A stretch of DNA of 64,000 nucleotides from the NCBI RefSeq assembly GCF_014673215.1, contig NZ_JACWMS010000003.1, positions 682,001 through 746,000 on the forward strand, read 5' to 3'. Made by a program: the position numbers and the translations under genes. Below, piece after piece: positions 54,298-63,908 of the stretch; within the stretch, counting starts at the first letter, position 1; the number at the start of each line of letters is the position of its first letter. The stretch comes from Gordonia hankookensis (GTDB lineage Bacteria > Actinomycetota > Actinomycetes > Mycobacteriales > Mycobacteriaceae). A model generated the notes under the pieces. It was not told the DNA's origin and did not search any database. It saw only the letters and a list, made by a program, of their open reading frames with translations.

Positions 54298-54915
54298 CTA
54301 GAGAGGCAGGCCCTGTTCCAGCAGGTCGATGGCCTCCAGCAGTCCTCGCAGGAGCTCATCGTCGGCCAGGTCGTCGGACTGGGCGAAGTGGAACATCACC
54401 CCGCCGGCCGCGGCGATGAACACCCGCAGCCGGAAGTCGTCGACGGTCCTGCCGGTGTACTCCGCGAAGAAGTCCGTCGCCTCGGAGATCGCCCGGTCGG
54501 ATTCGATCTGATAGGCGGTGCGCAGGACCGGTTCGGCCTGGATCAGACGCATCCGTTCGGTGTTGCTGGCCCAATCGTCGGTGGAACCGATCTGGAACAG
54601 ATCGGTCACCAGCCGGCGCAGGAGGTCGAAATGCCCGAGACCCGGGGGAATCGCCGCGGTCGCCGCCGCCCTGGCCTCCTCGAGGTCGTCGGAGATGACC
54701 ACTTGTTCTTTCGATGCGAAATACCGGAAGAAGGTGGTGTGGGAGACCTCGGCCTCACGGGCGATCTGTTCGACGGTGGTCTGGGTGTAACCGTGCTCGG
54801 CAAAGAGCCCCATCGCCGCCTCGCGGATCGCCTTGCGGGTGCGGATCTTGTTCTTCTCCCGCAGCCCGATGCGACGCCCCGGACTGATGCCCGGGGCCGT
54901 CGTCGGTGTGGCCAT
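54298..54915 (-). CDS. TetR-family regulator of mmpL-SDR operon
   Basis: A 205-residue TetR protein: helix-turn-helix YTQTTVEQIAREAEVSHTTFFRYFASKEQVV (about 43-73, shown in part) preceded by RTRKAIREAAMGLFAEHG. It is 18 bp downstream of the MMPL gene and upstream of the SDR gene, all on the minus strand. Autoregulation could act through the dyad at 57219, upstream of the MMPL gene, if all three genes share one promoter. Confidence 0.84.
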   Translation of the reverse strand: MATPTTAPGISPGRRIGLREKNKIRTRKAIREAAMGLFAEHGYTQTTVEQIAREAEVSHTTFFRYFASKEQVVISDDLEEARAAATAAIPPGLGHFDLLRRLVTDLFQIGSTDDWASNTERMRLIQAEPVLRTAYQIESDRAISEATDFFAEYTGRTVDDFRLRVFIAAAGGVMFHFAQSDDLADDELLRGLLEAIDLLEQGLPL

Positions 54916-54933
54916 GCTCCCGACCTCCTCGAA

Positions 54934-57171
54934 TCAGCTCGCCGAACCCACTGGCTCACGTGGTGTGGCCTCGGCGTCGGAGTCCGTCAGTCCACGGTCG
55001 CGGACGGCACCGCCCTCGATGTCGAAGTTCACCACGAGTCGATCCAACCATCTCGGGAGGCCCCAGGCGCGATCTCCGAGCAATGCGATGATCGCCGGCA
55101 CGACCATCATCCGAATGATGAAGGCGTCGAAGGCAACCGCGACCGCGAGTGCGAACCCGATCATTTTGGATGTCGTGTCCGGGGACAGCATGAACGCGGC
55201 GAACACACTGATCATGATGATGGCCGCGGAGGTCACCACCCGCGCACCATGCCGATAGCCCGCGATGATGGCGTCCTTCGCCGACATCCCGTGGATGTAC
55301 TCCTCACGCATACGCGTCACGAGGAACACCTGATAGTCCATGGCAAGGCCGAAGACCACCCCGATCAGGAAGATCGGCAGGAACGACAGGATGGGCTGGG
55401 TGTGGCTGATGAGCCCGAAGTTGCCTTCCTGGAAGATCGCCACCGTCACGCCGAACGTCGCCAGCACCGAGAAGATGAAGCCGACGGTGCCGATCAACGG
55501 GACCCAGATCGATCGGAAGACCGCGATCATGATCAGGAACGCCAGGCCGACCACCACCACGAGGTACGGGATCAGGGCCTTGTCGAGCTTGGCCGACAGA
55601 TCGGACATGATGGCCGTCTGCCCACCGACGTGGAGTTGGGCACCCGCGGTCTCCACGACCGGCGTGTAGTCGCGGATGTGTTCCATCAGGTCGTGGGTGG
55701 CCGCATCCGACGGTGCACTCGTCGGCGTCACCGAGATGAGTGCGGTGTTCGCGCCCACCTGAGGTTGCGTCGCGCCGTTGCCCATCCAGGTCAGGGTGTT
55801 GGTGTTGGCGACGTCGGGGAGCGTCTTGATGTGCTCGACGGTCTGCGCGGCGGCCGCGGTGACGTCACCGTTCTCGGTGTGCACCACCACCAGCAGCGGA
55901 CCGTTGATGCCCTCACCGAAGCCGCGCTGCAGCAGCGATTGTGCCGCCGCCTCGTCGTCGGTGGTCATCGACATCCCCAACTCGAGTTTCGTGGCCGGGA
56001 TCGCGGCCAGCACGAGGACGGCCAGGCCCGCGATGATGAACGGCAACGGGCGCTTCACGACGGTCCGGCCGAACTTCACGCCGACGGTCTCGGAGTTCTC
56101 CGACGGCTCGGCATGTTTGATCCACGGGATGCGTGGTGCGAATGCGAACCGTCCGACGGCGCCGAGCAATGCCGGGATCAGGGTCAGCGCGGCGAGGACC
56201 GCCACCGCGACAGCGACCGCCGCACCCATACCCATCTGGGTGATCAGCGGGATACCGACGACCATCAGTGCCACCACCGCGATGATCACGGTGAGCCCGG
56301 CGAACACGACCGCCGACCCGGCCGTGCCGACTGCTCTGCCCGCGGCATCGGCGGCACTTCCACCGCGCTTTCGTTCACTGCGATAGCGCGACACGATGAA
56401 CAGGGCGTAGTCGATCGAGACGGCGATGCCGAGCATGGTGACGATACCGGTGGCCGTCTGATTGATGCTCATGAACTTGGCCCCGAGCGTGAGCAGCATG
56501 ATGGTGATCATCACGCCGACCACTCCGGTGACGAGCGGGATGAATGCGGCGACGAGCGCACCGAAGGCGACGATCATCACCACGAAGGCCACCGCGAAAC
56601 CGATCAGTTCTGCCGTGCCGCCCGCTTCCTGCACCTGCATCAGGGAGCCGGTCGCCTCCACGCGCAGCCCGCCACCGCGGTGATCGGCGAGGATCTCTTT
56701 GAGTTGGTCCTTCTGGTCGACCGTGAGGTCCATCATCTCGATGTTCTGCCGGACCTGGATCAGGCCGACCTTGCCGTCGTCGCCGAGGACGGATGAGGCG
56801 AGCGCCGGTTGCGCCTCGGCCACCGTGGTCGGGTTGACGACGGTCTTGCCGTCGGTCAGCTCGGGCAGCTTGTGCAGATCGGCGACCAGCGCATCGATCT
56901 GCGACGAGTGCGCCGACAGTCCGTCGTCGGCGGCCACCAGCACACTGGTCGATGCCTGCGACTGCTGTTTCATCACATCGGGGAAGTACTTCTCCACCTG
57001 CGACGTCGCGGTTCCCGAATCGGTACCGGGCAGGCTGAAGTCCTTCGCGAACTTCGGGCTCAACGCGCCGACGAGACCGGCGACGGTCACGGCAGCGAGC
57101 AACCACACCGCGATCACCCACCACTTGTGCCGGAAGGAGAACCTCCCGACTCGGAACAACAACGACGCCAT
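54934..57171 (-). CDS. MMPL-family RND exporter (second copy)
   Basis: A 745-residue MmpL-type transporter with two repeats of one plus five membrane helices and two outer loops. The relay motifs are AVSIDYALFIVSRYRSERKRG and VFGLAMDYQVFLVTRMREEY. The first helix follows FRHKWWVIAVWLLAAVTVAG. The ATG at 57171 has GAAGGGA upstream; a GTG at 57231 would extend the protein over the operator. Like the first MMPL gene it belongs to the short class; cargo is probably a lipid or a product of the neighbouring oxidation enzymes. Confidence 0.88.
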   Translation of the reverse strand: MASLLFRVGRFSFRHKWWVIAVWLLAAVTVAGLVGALSPKFAKDFSLPGTDSGTATSQVEKYFPDVMKQQSQASTSVLVAADDGLSAHSSQIDALVADLHKLPELTDGKTVVNPTTVAEAQPALASSVLGDDGKVGLIQVRQNIEMMDLTVDQKDQLKEILADHRGGGLRVEATGSLMQVQEAGGTAELIGFAVAFVVMIVAFGALVAAFIPLVTGVVGVMITIMLLTLGAKFMSINQTATGIVTMLGIAVSIDYALFIVSRYRSERKRGGSAADAAGRAVGTAGSAVVFAGLTVIIAVVALMVVGIPLITQMGMGAAVAVAVAVLAALTLIPALLGAVGRFAFAPRIPWIKHAEPSENSETVGVKFGRTVVKRPLPFIIAGLAVLVLAAIPATKLELGMSMTTDDEAAAQSLLQRGFGEGINGPLLVVVHTENGDVTAAAAQTVEHIKTLPDVANTNTLTWMGNGATQPQVGANTALISVTPTSAPSDAATHDLMEHIRDYTPVVETAGAQLHVGGQTAIMSDLSAKLDKALIPYLVVVVGLAFLIMIAVFRSIWVPLIGTVGFIFSVLATFGVTVAIFQEGNFGLISHTQPILSFLPIFLIGVVFGLAMDYQVFLVTRMREEYIHGMSAKDAIIAGYRHGARVVTSAAIIMISVFAAFMLSPDTTSKMIGFALAVAVAFDAFIIRMMVVPAIIALLGDRAWGLPRWLDRLVVNFDIEGGAVRDRGLTDSDAEATPREPVGSAS

Positions 57172-57218
57172 GGTCTTCCCTTCGCACGAGCCGAACAAAC
57201 GGAAGGCACCAAAAGTGT

Positions 57219-57240
57219 TAGTGACTTCCACTTGTTACTA
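57219..57240. promoter_or_regulatory. Dyad upstream of mmpL-tetR-SDR operon
   Basis: Arms TAGTGAC (57219-57225) and GTTACTA (57234-57240) are reverse complements with one mismatch and an 8-nt spacer, 48 bp upstream of the MMPL start. Length and AT content fit a TetR operator for the regulator encoded in this operon. Confidence 0.5.
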
Positions 57241-57363
57241 GATACCGAAAGATTCGGCGGTTCGCCACCACGAAATGGACATTTGTGTCGGACCCCTCGC
57301 CACCACACGGCTGCGATGCACATCATCGAACACATGTTCGTATGGTGCGGTAGCCTATTGGGC

Positions 57364-57990
57364 ATGACCGCGGGCATCCAGCGTTCGCTCTTCGATCAGC
57401 AGTGCGACCAGACGAGTATCGGAGATCTCGACGCGACCACTCGCCGCACGCTCACCGACGGCGCGTGGGTCGATCTCCGACCGGGCTGGATCGCCGGCTC
57501 CGACCTGCTCTTCGACGCGCTACGTGAGAAGGCCGACTGGCGCACCGAACGCCGACGGATGTACGACCGCGTCGTCGATGTCCCGCGTCTCGTCGCGACC
57601 TACCTCGAGGCGGCGGCATTCCCCGATCCCCTGCTCCGCGAAGCACGTGAGCGGCTGTCGCGGCACTATCGCGACGAACTGCCCGAGGGGTTCGCGACCG
57701 CGGGACTGTGTCTGTATCGCGACGGCTCCGACAGCGTCGCGTGGCACGGCGACCGGATAGGCCGCGGGTCCGCCGAGGACACGATGGTGGCCATCGTCTC
57801 CCTCGGCTCCCCGCGTCCGCTGATGTTGCGGCCCCGCGGCGGCGGATCGTCGGTGCGGTTCGTGGTCGGGCCCGGAGATCTGCTGGTGATGGGTGGGAGC
57901 TGTCAGCGGACGTGGGAACACGCGGTGCCGAAATCGCCGGGCGTCGGTCCCCGGATCAGCGTGCAGTTCCGCCCGCCGGGCGTCTGGTAG
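57364..57990 (+). CDS. AlkB-like 2-oxoglutarate/Fe(II) dioxygenase
   Basis: A 208-residue protein of the AlkB family, which removes alkyl groups from DNA or RNA bases by oxidative dealkylation. Iron ligands are H128 and D130 (AWHGDRIG) and H186 (TWEHAVPK); R197 and R203 (GPRISVQFR) bind 2-oxoglutarate and the substrate. Length and motif order match other actinobacterial AlkB proteins. The ATG at 57364 is used; the frame extends upstream across the divergent mmpL promoter. Whether it acts on DNA is inferred from the family. Confidence 0.83.
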   Translation: MTAGIQRSLFDQQCDQTSIGDLDATTRRTLTDGAWVDLRPGWIAGSDLLFDALREKADWRTERRRMYDRVVDVPRLVATYLEAAAFPDPLLREARERLSRHYRDELPEGFATAGLCLYRDGSDSVAWHGDRIGRGSAEDTMVAIVSLGSPRPLMLRPRGGGSSVRFVVGPGDLLVMGGSCQRTWEHAVPKSPGVGPRISVQFRPPGVW

Positions 57991-58104
57991 CGGCGGGATC
58001 CGACAGACCAGACATCGATCCAACCCGATGGCCATCCCATCCTGGTCGGGTGGTTGAATCGGGGGCGTTGTCACCGCCCCGGGGCCAGAGCCGAAAAGAG
58101 AATC

Positions 58105-58641
58105 ATGATCCGACAATGTGCCGCCGTCGCCATTCTGGCCGCCGCCGCGATGGCCACCGCCGCTCCGGCAACGGCCGGTCCACTGGACACTCTCTTCGGC
58201 AGCGCGGGCGCGGGGAGTTCGGGATCGGGCAGTTCCGATCTCCTGGATGCCGGCAGCTCCGCTCTCGGGTCGTCGAGCTCGAAGCCGCAGCACTTCGGCA
58301 AGTTGGGCCGCCCCGATGCGACCAATGGCGTGAAGTCCATCAACGTATGGGCGTATGCACCCAAGACACAGGCGATCTCACCGGGCGTGTACCCGAAGAA
58401 CGCACAGCTCGGCGTGCGGTGGAACTCGACCATCGACGCCGGTCCGGTGGTCGACGGCAACCAGTGCCGGATGGAGGTGCGCCTGTCGGGGCCGAAGGTC
58501 CCGAAGAACGCGCAGCTGACCAAGACTCAGGACTGCACCTCGGCGAAGACGTTCCTCCTCCGGGCTCCGGGCTCCTACTCGATCAGCGTCACCGACACCA
58601 TCTCCGGAGCCTCGAACTCCATCGAGTTCGACGTCCAGTAG
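58105..58641 (+). CDS. Small secreted protein of unknown function
   Basis: A 178-residue exported protein: signal peptide about residues 1-25 (IRQCAAVAILAAAAMATAAPATAG), a Ser/Gly-rich linker (to about 60), then a compact beta-rich domain with two Cys (NQCRMEV and TQDCTSA) that could form a disulfide. ATG at 58105 follows AAAAGAGAA. I do not recognise the domain. It is on the same strand as the AlkB-like gene 114 bp upstream and converges with an SDR. Confidence 0.65.
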   Translation: MIRQCAAVAILAAAAMATAAPATAGPLDTLFGSAGAGSSGSGSSDLLDAGSSALGSSSSKPQHFGKLGRPDATNGVKSINVWAYAPKTQAISPGVYPKNAQLGVRWNSTIDAGPVVDGNQCRMEVRLSGPKVPKNAQLTKTQDCTSAKTFLLRAPGSYSISVTDTISGASNSIEFDVQ

Positions 58642-58662
58642 CCCGGCGCCGGCACACCGCCG

Positions 58663-59538
58663 TCAGATCGGGAAACCGACGTCTGTCAGCTTCTCCGAGG
58701 TCGTCCACAGACCACCGCGGACGGCCTTGTCGTCGGCGCGCTTGTTGTAGCCGGAGATCCCGGGGGCTCCGCGACTGCCGAACATCTGGGTGGGCCCGTA
58801 GAAGGTGCCGTTCGTGGCATCGGGGGACGTCGCGGCGTACAACGACGGCAGCGCCCCGGCAGCGGCCGACTGCGCGAAGATCTTGTTCGACGCGTTCATG
58901 AACACGTCCTCGACGGTCCCCGACTTGCCTTGCAGTTCGGTTGCGGCATAACCGGGATGGGCGATCAGGGATGTCGTCGCGGAACCTGCTGCGGCAAGTC
59001 GTACGGCCAGTTCCTTGCCGAACATGAGGTTGGCCATCTTGGAGTCGCCGTACGCCCGCCAGCGGCGATAACGTCGCCTGTCCCAGTTGAGGTCCCCGAG
59101 GTCGATACGCCCCATCTGATGCATCCCCGATGACAGCGTCACGACCCGTCCGGTGATCTTCGGCAGGACCAGCGCGGTCAACGCGAAGTGGCCGAGATGA
59201 TTTGTGCCCATCTGCATCTCGAAGCCCTGCGCCGTGCGACCGAGCGGGATCGCCATCACTCCCGCATTGTTGATCAGCACGTCTGCGCCGGTGAGACCGT
59301 CGGCGAAGGCACGTACCGAGTCGAGATCGGCGAGGTCGAGTCGGGCCACGGTTGCCGCGGACCCTATCTCCCGCGCCACCACATCGGCCTTCTGGGCGTT
59401 ACGGCACGCGAGGATCACCTCGGCGCCCGCCGCGGCCAGCGCCTTCGCGGTCTCCGCACCAAGACCGCTGTTGGCGCCGGTGATGACCACCGTGCGTCCG
59501 GACTGATCCGGGATGTCCGATGTCGACCAACCACTCAT
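58663..59538 (-). CDS. SDR-family oxidoreductase (retinol dehydrogenase-like)
   Basis: A 291-residue short-chain dehydrogenase of the form often annotated as WW-domain-oxidoreductase or protochlorophyllide reductase-like. It has TGANSGLGAETAKAL (nucleotide motif), ACRNAQKAD with Arg for NADP(H) preference, INNAGVM, and the catalytic YGDSKMANLMFG in place of the usual YxxxK spacing (Y-G-D-S-K). ATG at 59538 with GGGG upstream; a GTG at 59544 is an alternative. Substrate is unknown. Confidence 0.8.
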   Translation of the reverse strand: MSGWSTSDIPDQSGRTVVITGANSGLGAETAKALAAAGAEVILACRNAQKADVVAREIGSAATVARLDLADLDSVRAFADGLTGADVLINNAGVMAIPLGRTAQGFEMQMGTNHLGHFALTALVLPKITGRVVTLSSGMHQMGRIDLGDLNWDRRRYRRWRAYGDSKMANLMFGKELAVRLAAAGSATTSLIAHPGYAATELQGKSGTVEDVFMNASNKIFAQSAAAGALPSLYAATSPDATNGTFYGPTQMFGSRGAPGISGYNKRADDKAVRGGLWTTSEKLTDVGFPI

Positions 59539-59598
59539 GCTCACAACCCCCTGCTCGGCGAATGACGCGGTCCACGCTATTGACGTTGCCGATGGCCG

Positions 59599-61320
59599 TC
59601 AACGATCGAGAAACCCGAACGGCAGACGCATCATCCCGGTCAGTCCCACGCGCCGTGCCGGCCGGAGCAGGCCCGAGAGCACGCCACCGACGGACGGGGT
59701 CGGCGGCTCGACGATCAGCGCCGCCGGGGCGAACACCTCCGTCGGCCGCGGCCGACCGCGCAATGTCCGGCTGCCGACCGAACTCCACTCCTGCGCCTCA
59801 TCTCCCGCAGCGCCGACGGCCGCATCACCGGCCAGAACCGGGACGGCGGATGTCTTCGCGAGTTCCGACAGCCGCGCGCACTCGTTGACCGGATCTCCGA
59901 TGACGGTGTACTCGTAGCGCTGTTCGGCACCCACATTGCCCGCGAACGACATCCCGTAGGAGACCCCGATCCCCCACCGGACCGGCAGCTCTTCGAGCCG
60001 CACCGCCAGATCCCGCGCGGCCGCCAGCGCTTCGGCTGCCGGATCGTCGATGACGACCGGCACGCCGAACACCGCGAGTGCGGCGTCACCCTCGAATTTG
60101 TTGACGAACCCGGAATGACTGTCGACCACGTCGGCGACGATGGTGAAGAAGCTGTTCAGCAGTTTCACCGTGGCCTGCGGGTCCTGCTGGGCGGCAATCG
60201 ACGTCGACCCCACGATGTCGACGAACAGCACACCGACGAGCGCGTTGGTACCGTGCATGCCGACCCCACGCTCGAGCGCGAGTTCGGCAACCGTGTCCCC
60301 GACGTGGCGGGCGAACAGTTCGCGCATGCGTTCGCGCTCGTCGAGTCCCTCCACCATCTCGTTGAAACCATGTTGCAGGACACCGAGTTCGGAGGAATCG
60401 TAGACCGCGACCTGGGCCGAGAGGTCGCCTCGCTCGACGCGTTCGACAGCTCGCCGCAGATCGACCAGCGGGTCCGCGATGGCCCGGCCGACGAGGACCA
60501 TCACGCGGGCGCCCGACGCCAGGCCGACGATGGCGAGTACCACCGTGGCCCAGTCGACCGGGCCGACGGCCGGCGGCAGCATCCCCGTCCACCGCCCGAT
60601 GTTGATGATGAGCAGGCCGAGCATCGGGACCGCCGAGCTCACCGCCCAGACCGCGATCATCCTCGTCTGTACGCCGTGCATCACGTGCTGTGCAGGCGCG
60701 TCCTGCAAGGCGACCACGGACAACGGCCGGGCGGCCCGCTCGGCGAACACGTAGGTGATGCAGGAACTCGAGAAGCCCGCCAGCATGAATGCCACTGCGA
60801 CACCCACCACGGTCTTCTCGGTGAGCTCGTTGGCGGTGAGCACATAGGACAGGACGGCCGCGGACCACGCGACCAGGGTGGTGATCACCTGATAGCCGGG
60901 GATGCGTTGCACGGCACGACGCCTGGCCCGGTCCGCGGGACGCCCGCTGACGAACCAGCGCAGCTGCGGGCGGAACACCGAGAGTCCGAGGGCCACGTTG
61001 ATGATCAGCCCGATGACGATGGCGATCACGACTGCGGGGAAGTTGGGGGCGCCGAGCGTGGTGTCGAAGTTGAGCTGGCCGCCGTTGAACGCGAGTTGCA
61101 CGAGGAGGAAGGTCTCCACGCCGACGACGCAGTTCGTGATGCTGATCGCCAGAGCCGCCGCCGCAGTGGCCCACCGCGCCATCCGCGCGCGTTCGGTGGC
61201 GGTCAGGTCGGCCCAGTGCCGCGAGATCGGGGCGCTGATACGACCCCACAGCAATGAGCGCGCGTGGACTCCGCCCCACGACCCGACGGTGTCGGACCAG
61301 GGGCCGCGTGGTCGCACCAT
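59599..61320 (-). CDS. Six-TM membrane adenylate cyclase with HAMP domain
   Basis: A 573-residue class III nucleotide cyclase. About six membrane helices (residues 50-265) lead into a HAMP region (about 275-330) and a catalytic domain. The two metal-binding Asp are D368 (FVDIVGST) and D412 (NKFEGDAAL), with K408 and D476 (VIGDPVN) as the adenine-specifying pair and N479 and R483 as transition-state residues. This is the architecture of M. tuberculosis Rv1318c-Rv1320c. The ATG at 61320 has GGGAGG at the right distance; a start at 61371 is possible. Confidence 0.88.
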   Translation of the reverse strand: MVRPRGPWSDTVGSWGGVHARSLLWGRISAPISRHWADLTATERARMARWATAAAALAISITNCVVGVETFLLVQLAFNGGQLNFDTTLGAPNFPAVVIAIVIGLIINVALGLSVFRPQLRWFVSGRPADRARRRAVQRIPGYQVITTLVAWSAAVLSYVLTANELTEKTVVGVAVAFMLAGFSSSCITYVFAERAARPLSVVALQDAPAQHVMHGVQTRMIAVWAVSSAVPMLGLLIINIGRWTGMLPPAVGPVDWATVVLAIVGLASGARVMVLVGRAIADPLVDLRRAVERVERGDLSAQVAVYDSSELGVLQHGFNEMVEGLDERERMRELFARHVGDTVAELALERGVGMHGTNALVGVLFVDIVGSTSIAAQQDPQATVKLLNSFFTIVADVVDSHSGFVNKFEGDAALAVFGVPVVIDDPAAEALAAARDLAVRLEELPVRWGIGVSYGMSFAGNVGAEQRYEYTVIGDPVNECARLSELAKTSAVPVLAGDAAVGAAGDEAQEWSSVGSRTLRGRPRPTEVFAPAALIVEPPTPSVGGVLSGLLRPARRVGLTGMMRLPFGFLDR

Positions 61321-61388
61321 ACGGCCACCTCCCTGCCCAGCGGCGTAGTGCAAGCCTACCGAACGCCGCACTTGCGCCGACCACGGAA

Positions 61389-61435
61389 ACGGGAGCCGAC
61401 GCCGCGCTCAGGTGTGGCGCGGCATCGGCTCCCGT
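61389..61435 (-). terminator. Intrinsic terminator downstream of yceI-like gene
   Basis: Arms of 19 bp (61389-61407 and 61417-61435) pair with one mismatch (C61400 against A61424) around a 9-nt loop; outer arm ACGGGAGCCGA. On the minus strand the stem is followed by TTT. It lies 48 bp after the yceI stop and also separates it from the cyclase promoter. Confidence 0.7.
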
Positions 61436-61483
61436 CAGGAGTCGGCCGGAGATGGCTCCGGCGTCGAGGTCAGGAGACCTGGA

Positions 61484-62032
61484 TCAGGCCGGCTGGCCTG
61501 CCTCGATCTCGAGGGTGATGGTGACCTTGTCACCGACGACGACGCCGCCGCCCTCGAGGGGCATCTCGATGTCGATTCCGAAGTCCTTGCGGTTGAGGAC
61601 GGTCTTGGCCTCGAAACCAGCGACCGGGCCGTAGCCCATGCCCGGGCTCACGCCGTTGAACTCGAGCTCGAGCTCGACGGTCTTGGTGACGCCGCGGAGG
61701 GTGAAGTCACCGGTGAGGACGTAGTCGTCACCCTTGGGAGCAACAGAAGTGGAGACGAAGGTGGCCTTCGGGAACTTCTCGGCGTCGAAGAAGTCGGCGG
61801 ACTTGATGTGCCCGTCGCGCTGCTCGTTGCCGGTGGTGATCGAGGTGACGTCGATCTCGGCCTGCACGGCAGGCGTGCCGTCCTCGGCGATGGTGATGGT
61901 GCCGGAGAAGGTCTCGAAGTTTCCGCGGACCTTGCTCACCATGAGGTGCTTCACGGAGAAGGCGACGGCGGAATGCGAAGCGTCGATCGCCCAGGTGCCG
62001 GCGGCGATGGGAGCGGTTACGGCTGTGGTCAT
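61484..62032 (-). CDS. YceI-family lipid-binding-like protein
   Basis: A 182-residue beta-barrel of the YceI family. Characteristic segments are GTWAIDASHSAVAFSVKHLMVSKVRGNF (in part), the HIKSADFFDAEKFPKATF loop, and the C-terminal GDKVTITLEIEA. YceI barrels bind polyisoprenoids or amides. There is no signal peptide, so it is cytoplasmic here. ATG at 62032 follows GGAGGA. The 129 bp upstream contain a 14-bp palindrome. Confidence 0.88.
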   Translation of the reverse strand: MTTAVTAPIAAGTWAIDASHSAVAFSVKHLMVSKVRGNFETFSGTITIAEDGTPAVQAEIDVTSITTGNEQRDGHIKSADFFDAEKFPKATFVSTSVAPKGDDYVLTGDFTLRGVTKTVELELEFNGVSPGMGYGPVAGFEAKTVLNRKDFGIDIEMPLEGGGVVVGDKVTITLEIEAGQPA

Positions 62033-62110
62033 GGTGACAAATCCTCCAGGTGGACGTTGATCGTGTTCGGTCTGTCAGGGTGGGCCTTCTCGACCCAACA
62101 CACCTTCAAA

Positions 62111-62124
62111 CGGACCGCGGTCCG
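62111..62124. promoter_or_regulatory. 14-bp palindrome upstream of yceI-like gene
   Basis: The perfect palindrome CGGACCGCGGTCCG lies 79 bp upstream of the YceI start, in a 129-bp intergenic region where the flanks are relatively AT-rich. It may be an operator; no cognate regulator is adjacent. Confidence 0.4.
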
Positions 62125-62161
62125 ATTCCATTCCCGAATCGTGGAAAATTGTTCGAGAAAA

Positions 62162-62764
62162 TCATCGCCAGGCGAAAACCGGCTGCTCAAAGCCGTCGAC
62201 ACGGGTGGATCTCCCCCGGAGAACGACCTCGGCGAACTGGTAGATGACTGCCGCCGTCGGCGCATGGACCAGGGCGCCGACGATCGGCAGCTGGATCACC
62301 GGGCGATCCGATTCGGGGATGGTGAGGAATCGAGGCTCGACCATCAGCTCATCGAGCGTGACGAAGAACAATTGGGCCACCTCGTCCGGGCTCGGTGTCG
62401 GTTCGGCCTCGCCATCGGCCCAACAGACGACCGGCGTGATCACGAAGCCGGATCTGGTCGGGTAATCGTCGAGCATGCCGAGCACGGAGTCCGCGCCGAG
62501 ATCCAGCCCGATCTCCTCCTGCGTCTCCCGCAGTGCCGCCGTCACGTGGTCTTCGCCCGGGTCGAGCCGTCCGCCCGGCAGCGCATACTGCGCGGCATGA
62601 CGGCGCATCGTCGCGGGCCGCTTCATGAGCCAGATCCCCTGCTTGCCGGCCCGCTCCGCGATGATGATCGCGACCGCGGCCGGACGGGCTTCGGGCGACG
62701 ACACCTCGCGGCGGCCCAGCCCGGCGATGCGGGTCGCGGCCAGTGTGCGTTCTGCGGTGATCAC
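62162..62764 (-). CDS. Nudix hydrolase (CoA pyrophosphatase-like)
   Basis: A 200-residue Nudix protein. The Nudix box fits Gx5Ex7REUxEExGU exactly: GRLDPGE followed by DHVTAAL and RETQEEIGL. The context [19 protein letters not shown] is like that of NUDT7/8 and YeaB CoA diphosphatases. It would hydrolyse CoA or a similar nucleoside diphosphate derivative. Its start overlaps the stop of the upstream membrane protein by 4 bp, so they are coupled. Confidence 0.83.
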   Translation of the reverse strand: MITAERTLAATRIAGLGRREVSSPEARPAAVAIIIAERAGKQGIWLMKRPATMRRHAAQYALPGGRLDPGEDHVTAALRETQEEIGLDLGADSVLGMLDDYPTRSGFVITPVVCWADGEAEPTPSPDEVAQLFFVTLDELMVEPRFLTIPESDRPVIQLPIVGALVHAPTAAVIYQFAEVVLRGRSTRVDGFEQPVFAWR

Positions 62765-63843
62765 ACTCTCAGTTGATCATGCTCGCCTGCCGCATCGGCC
62801 GCCTGGACTGCCAGTCCGAGGTGGTAGGTCATCACCGCGAGTGCGAAGAGCCCGATCGCGAGGTTGAGCAATGCGCCGAAGCCCTCCAACGCGAAGTCGA
62901 CCAGCGCATTGGAGAGCGTGAAGACGAGCGCGGCGATGCGCAGCGACCGCAGCGGCCACACGCGTGTGGTCCGCCGGCGGGCGATCATCGCCGGAAGCGA
63001 CAGCACCAGCGTCACCACGCCGCTGACCAGCAGGATCCACGTCGCGGTCTCGTTGCGGCTCAATTCGAGATAGATGTCGACATCGCCACGCCGCGTGCCG
63101 TCGAAGTAGAAGCTGAGACCGCCGACGATCACCGTGCCGACCGAACTGATCGTGAGCATCCACCCGAAGAACGTCACCCACCTCCGGCTCCGCAGGAATC
63201 CAGGGATCATCGCCGTGGCCCGATGACGCAGGCGCATCAGGCGGTCGGGCGAGTCGGCCCCGGTGTCGAGAAGTGCTCGCAGGTGACCGATCACGTCCGG
63301 GTCGGCACCTCGATCGGCGGCGAGGTCGAGGAAGTTCTCGGCCTGCTCACGCCTGCGATGCGGAAGTCCGTGTGCGACGCCGTCGGCGACGATCGCCGCC
63401 GCATTCGCCAGCGCCTCCGCTTCTGAAGGCCGCTTGACGTCCCGGACGATCCGGCTGATCAGGAGGATCAGCACGACGAGGACGTACATGATCTCGGCGG
63501 ACGGACCATAGAAGTAGTCGTTGTCCTTGGTCACGAACTTCCCGACCTCGTCGAGGAACAAGCCGAAACCGATGCCGCCCATGACGACCGCCACGATGCG
63601 CGGTGTCGCGCCGAGGAAGAGCCAGCCGGTGACCAATGCGAGCATCATCAGCGCACCGCCCCACAGCGCGTGTGCGATGTGGAGCGTCCCGCCGCCGACC
63701 TGTGGATACCCGGTCAGCTGGAGATAGAGCCGCGTCACCAGGATGGTTCCGATGGCGAAGATCAGGAACCACTCGACCGCAGCGGTCCCGTAGATGCTGC
63801 GAACGATCACCGCGTTGGTGCGCGAATGTCGCGACTCGGTCAT
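62761..63843 (-). CDS. Multi-pass membrane protein of unknown function
   Basis: A 360-residue protein with about eight membrane segments in two groups (residues about 20-130 and 205-340) separated by a soluble helical stretch of 70 residues ([20 protein letters not shown] ...). The segment [20 protein letters not shown] contains two conserved-looking His in a membrane helix. I do not recognise the family. ATG at 63843; ATG at 63879 is possible. It is co-transcribed with the Nudix gene. Confidence 0.65.
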   Translation of the reverse strand: MTESRHSRTNAVIVRSIYGTAAVEWFLIFAIGTILVTRLYLQLTGYPQVGGGTLHIAHALWGGALMMLALVTGWLFLGATPRIVAVVMGGIGFGLFLDEVGKFVTKDNDYFYGPSAEIMYVLVVLILLISRIVRDVKRPSEAEALANAAAIVADGVAHGLPHRRREQAENFLDLAADRGADPDVIGHLRALLDTGADSPDRLMRLRHRATAMIPGFLRSRRWVTFFGWMLTISSVGTVIVGGLSFYFDGTRRGDVDIYLELSRNETATWILLVSGVVTLVLSLPAMIARRRTTRVWPLRSLRIAALVFTLSNALVDFALEGFGALLNLAIGLFALAVMTYHLGLAVQAADAAGEHDQLRV

Positions 63844-63908
63844 GGTCGAAAGTATGGCGAGCCCGTAGGTCTGATCCACCCCATTCGTCGCAATCCACCT
63901 TCACACCG

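Noticed and set aside
54289..56796. 835-residue plus-strand reading frame
   Set aside because: It is antisense to the MMPL, tetR and intergenic sequence, and its translation is His/Asp/Arg-rich low complexity typical of high-GC antisense frames.
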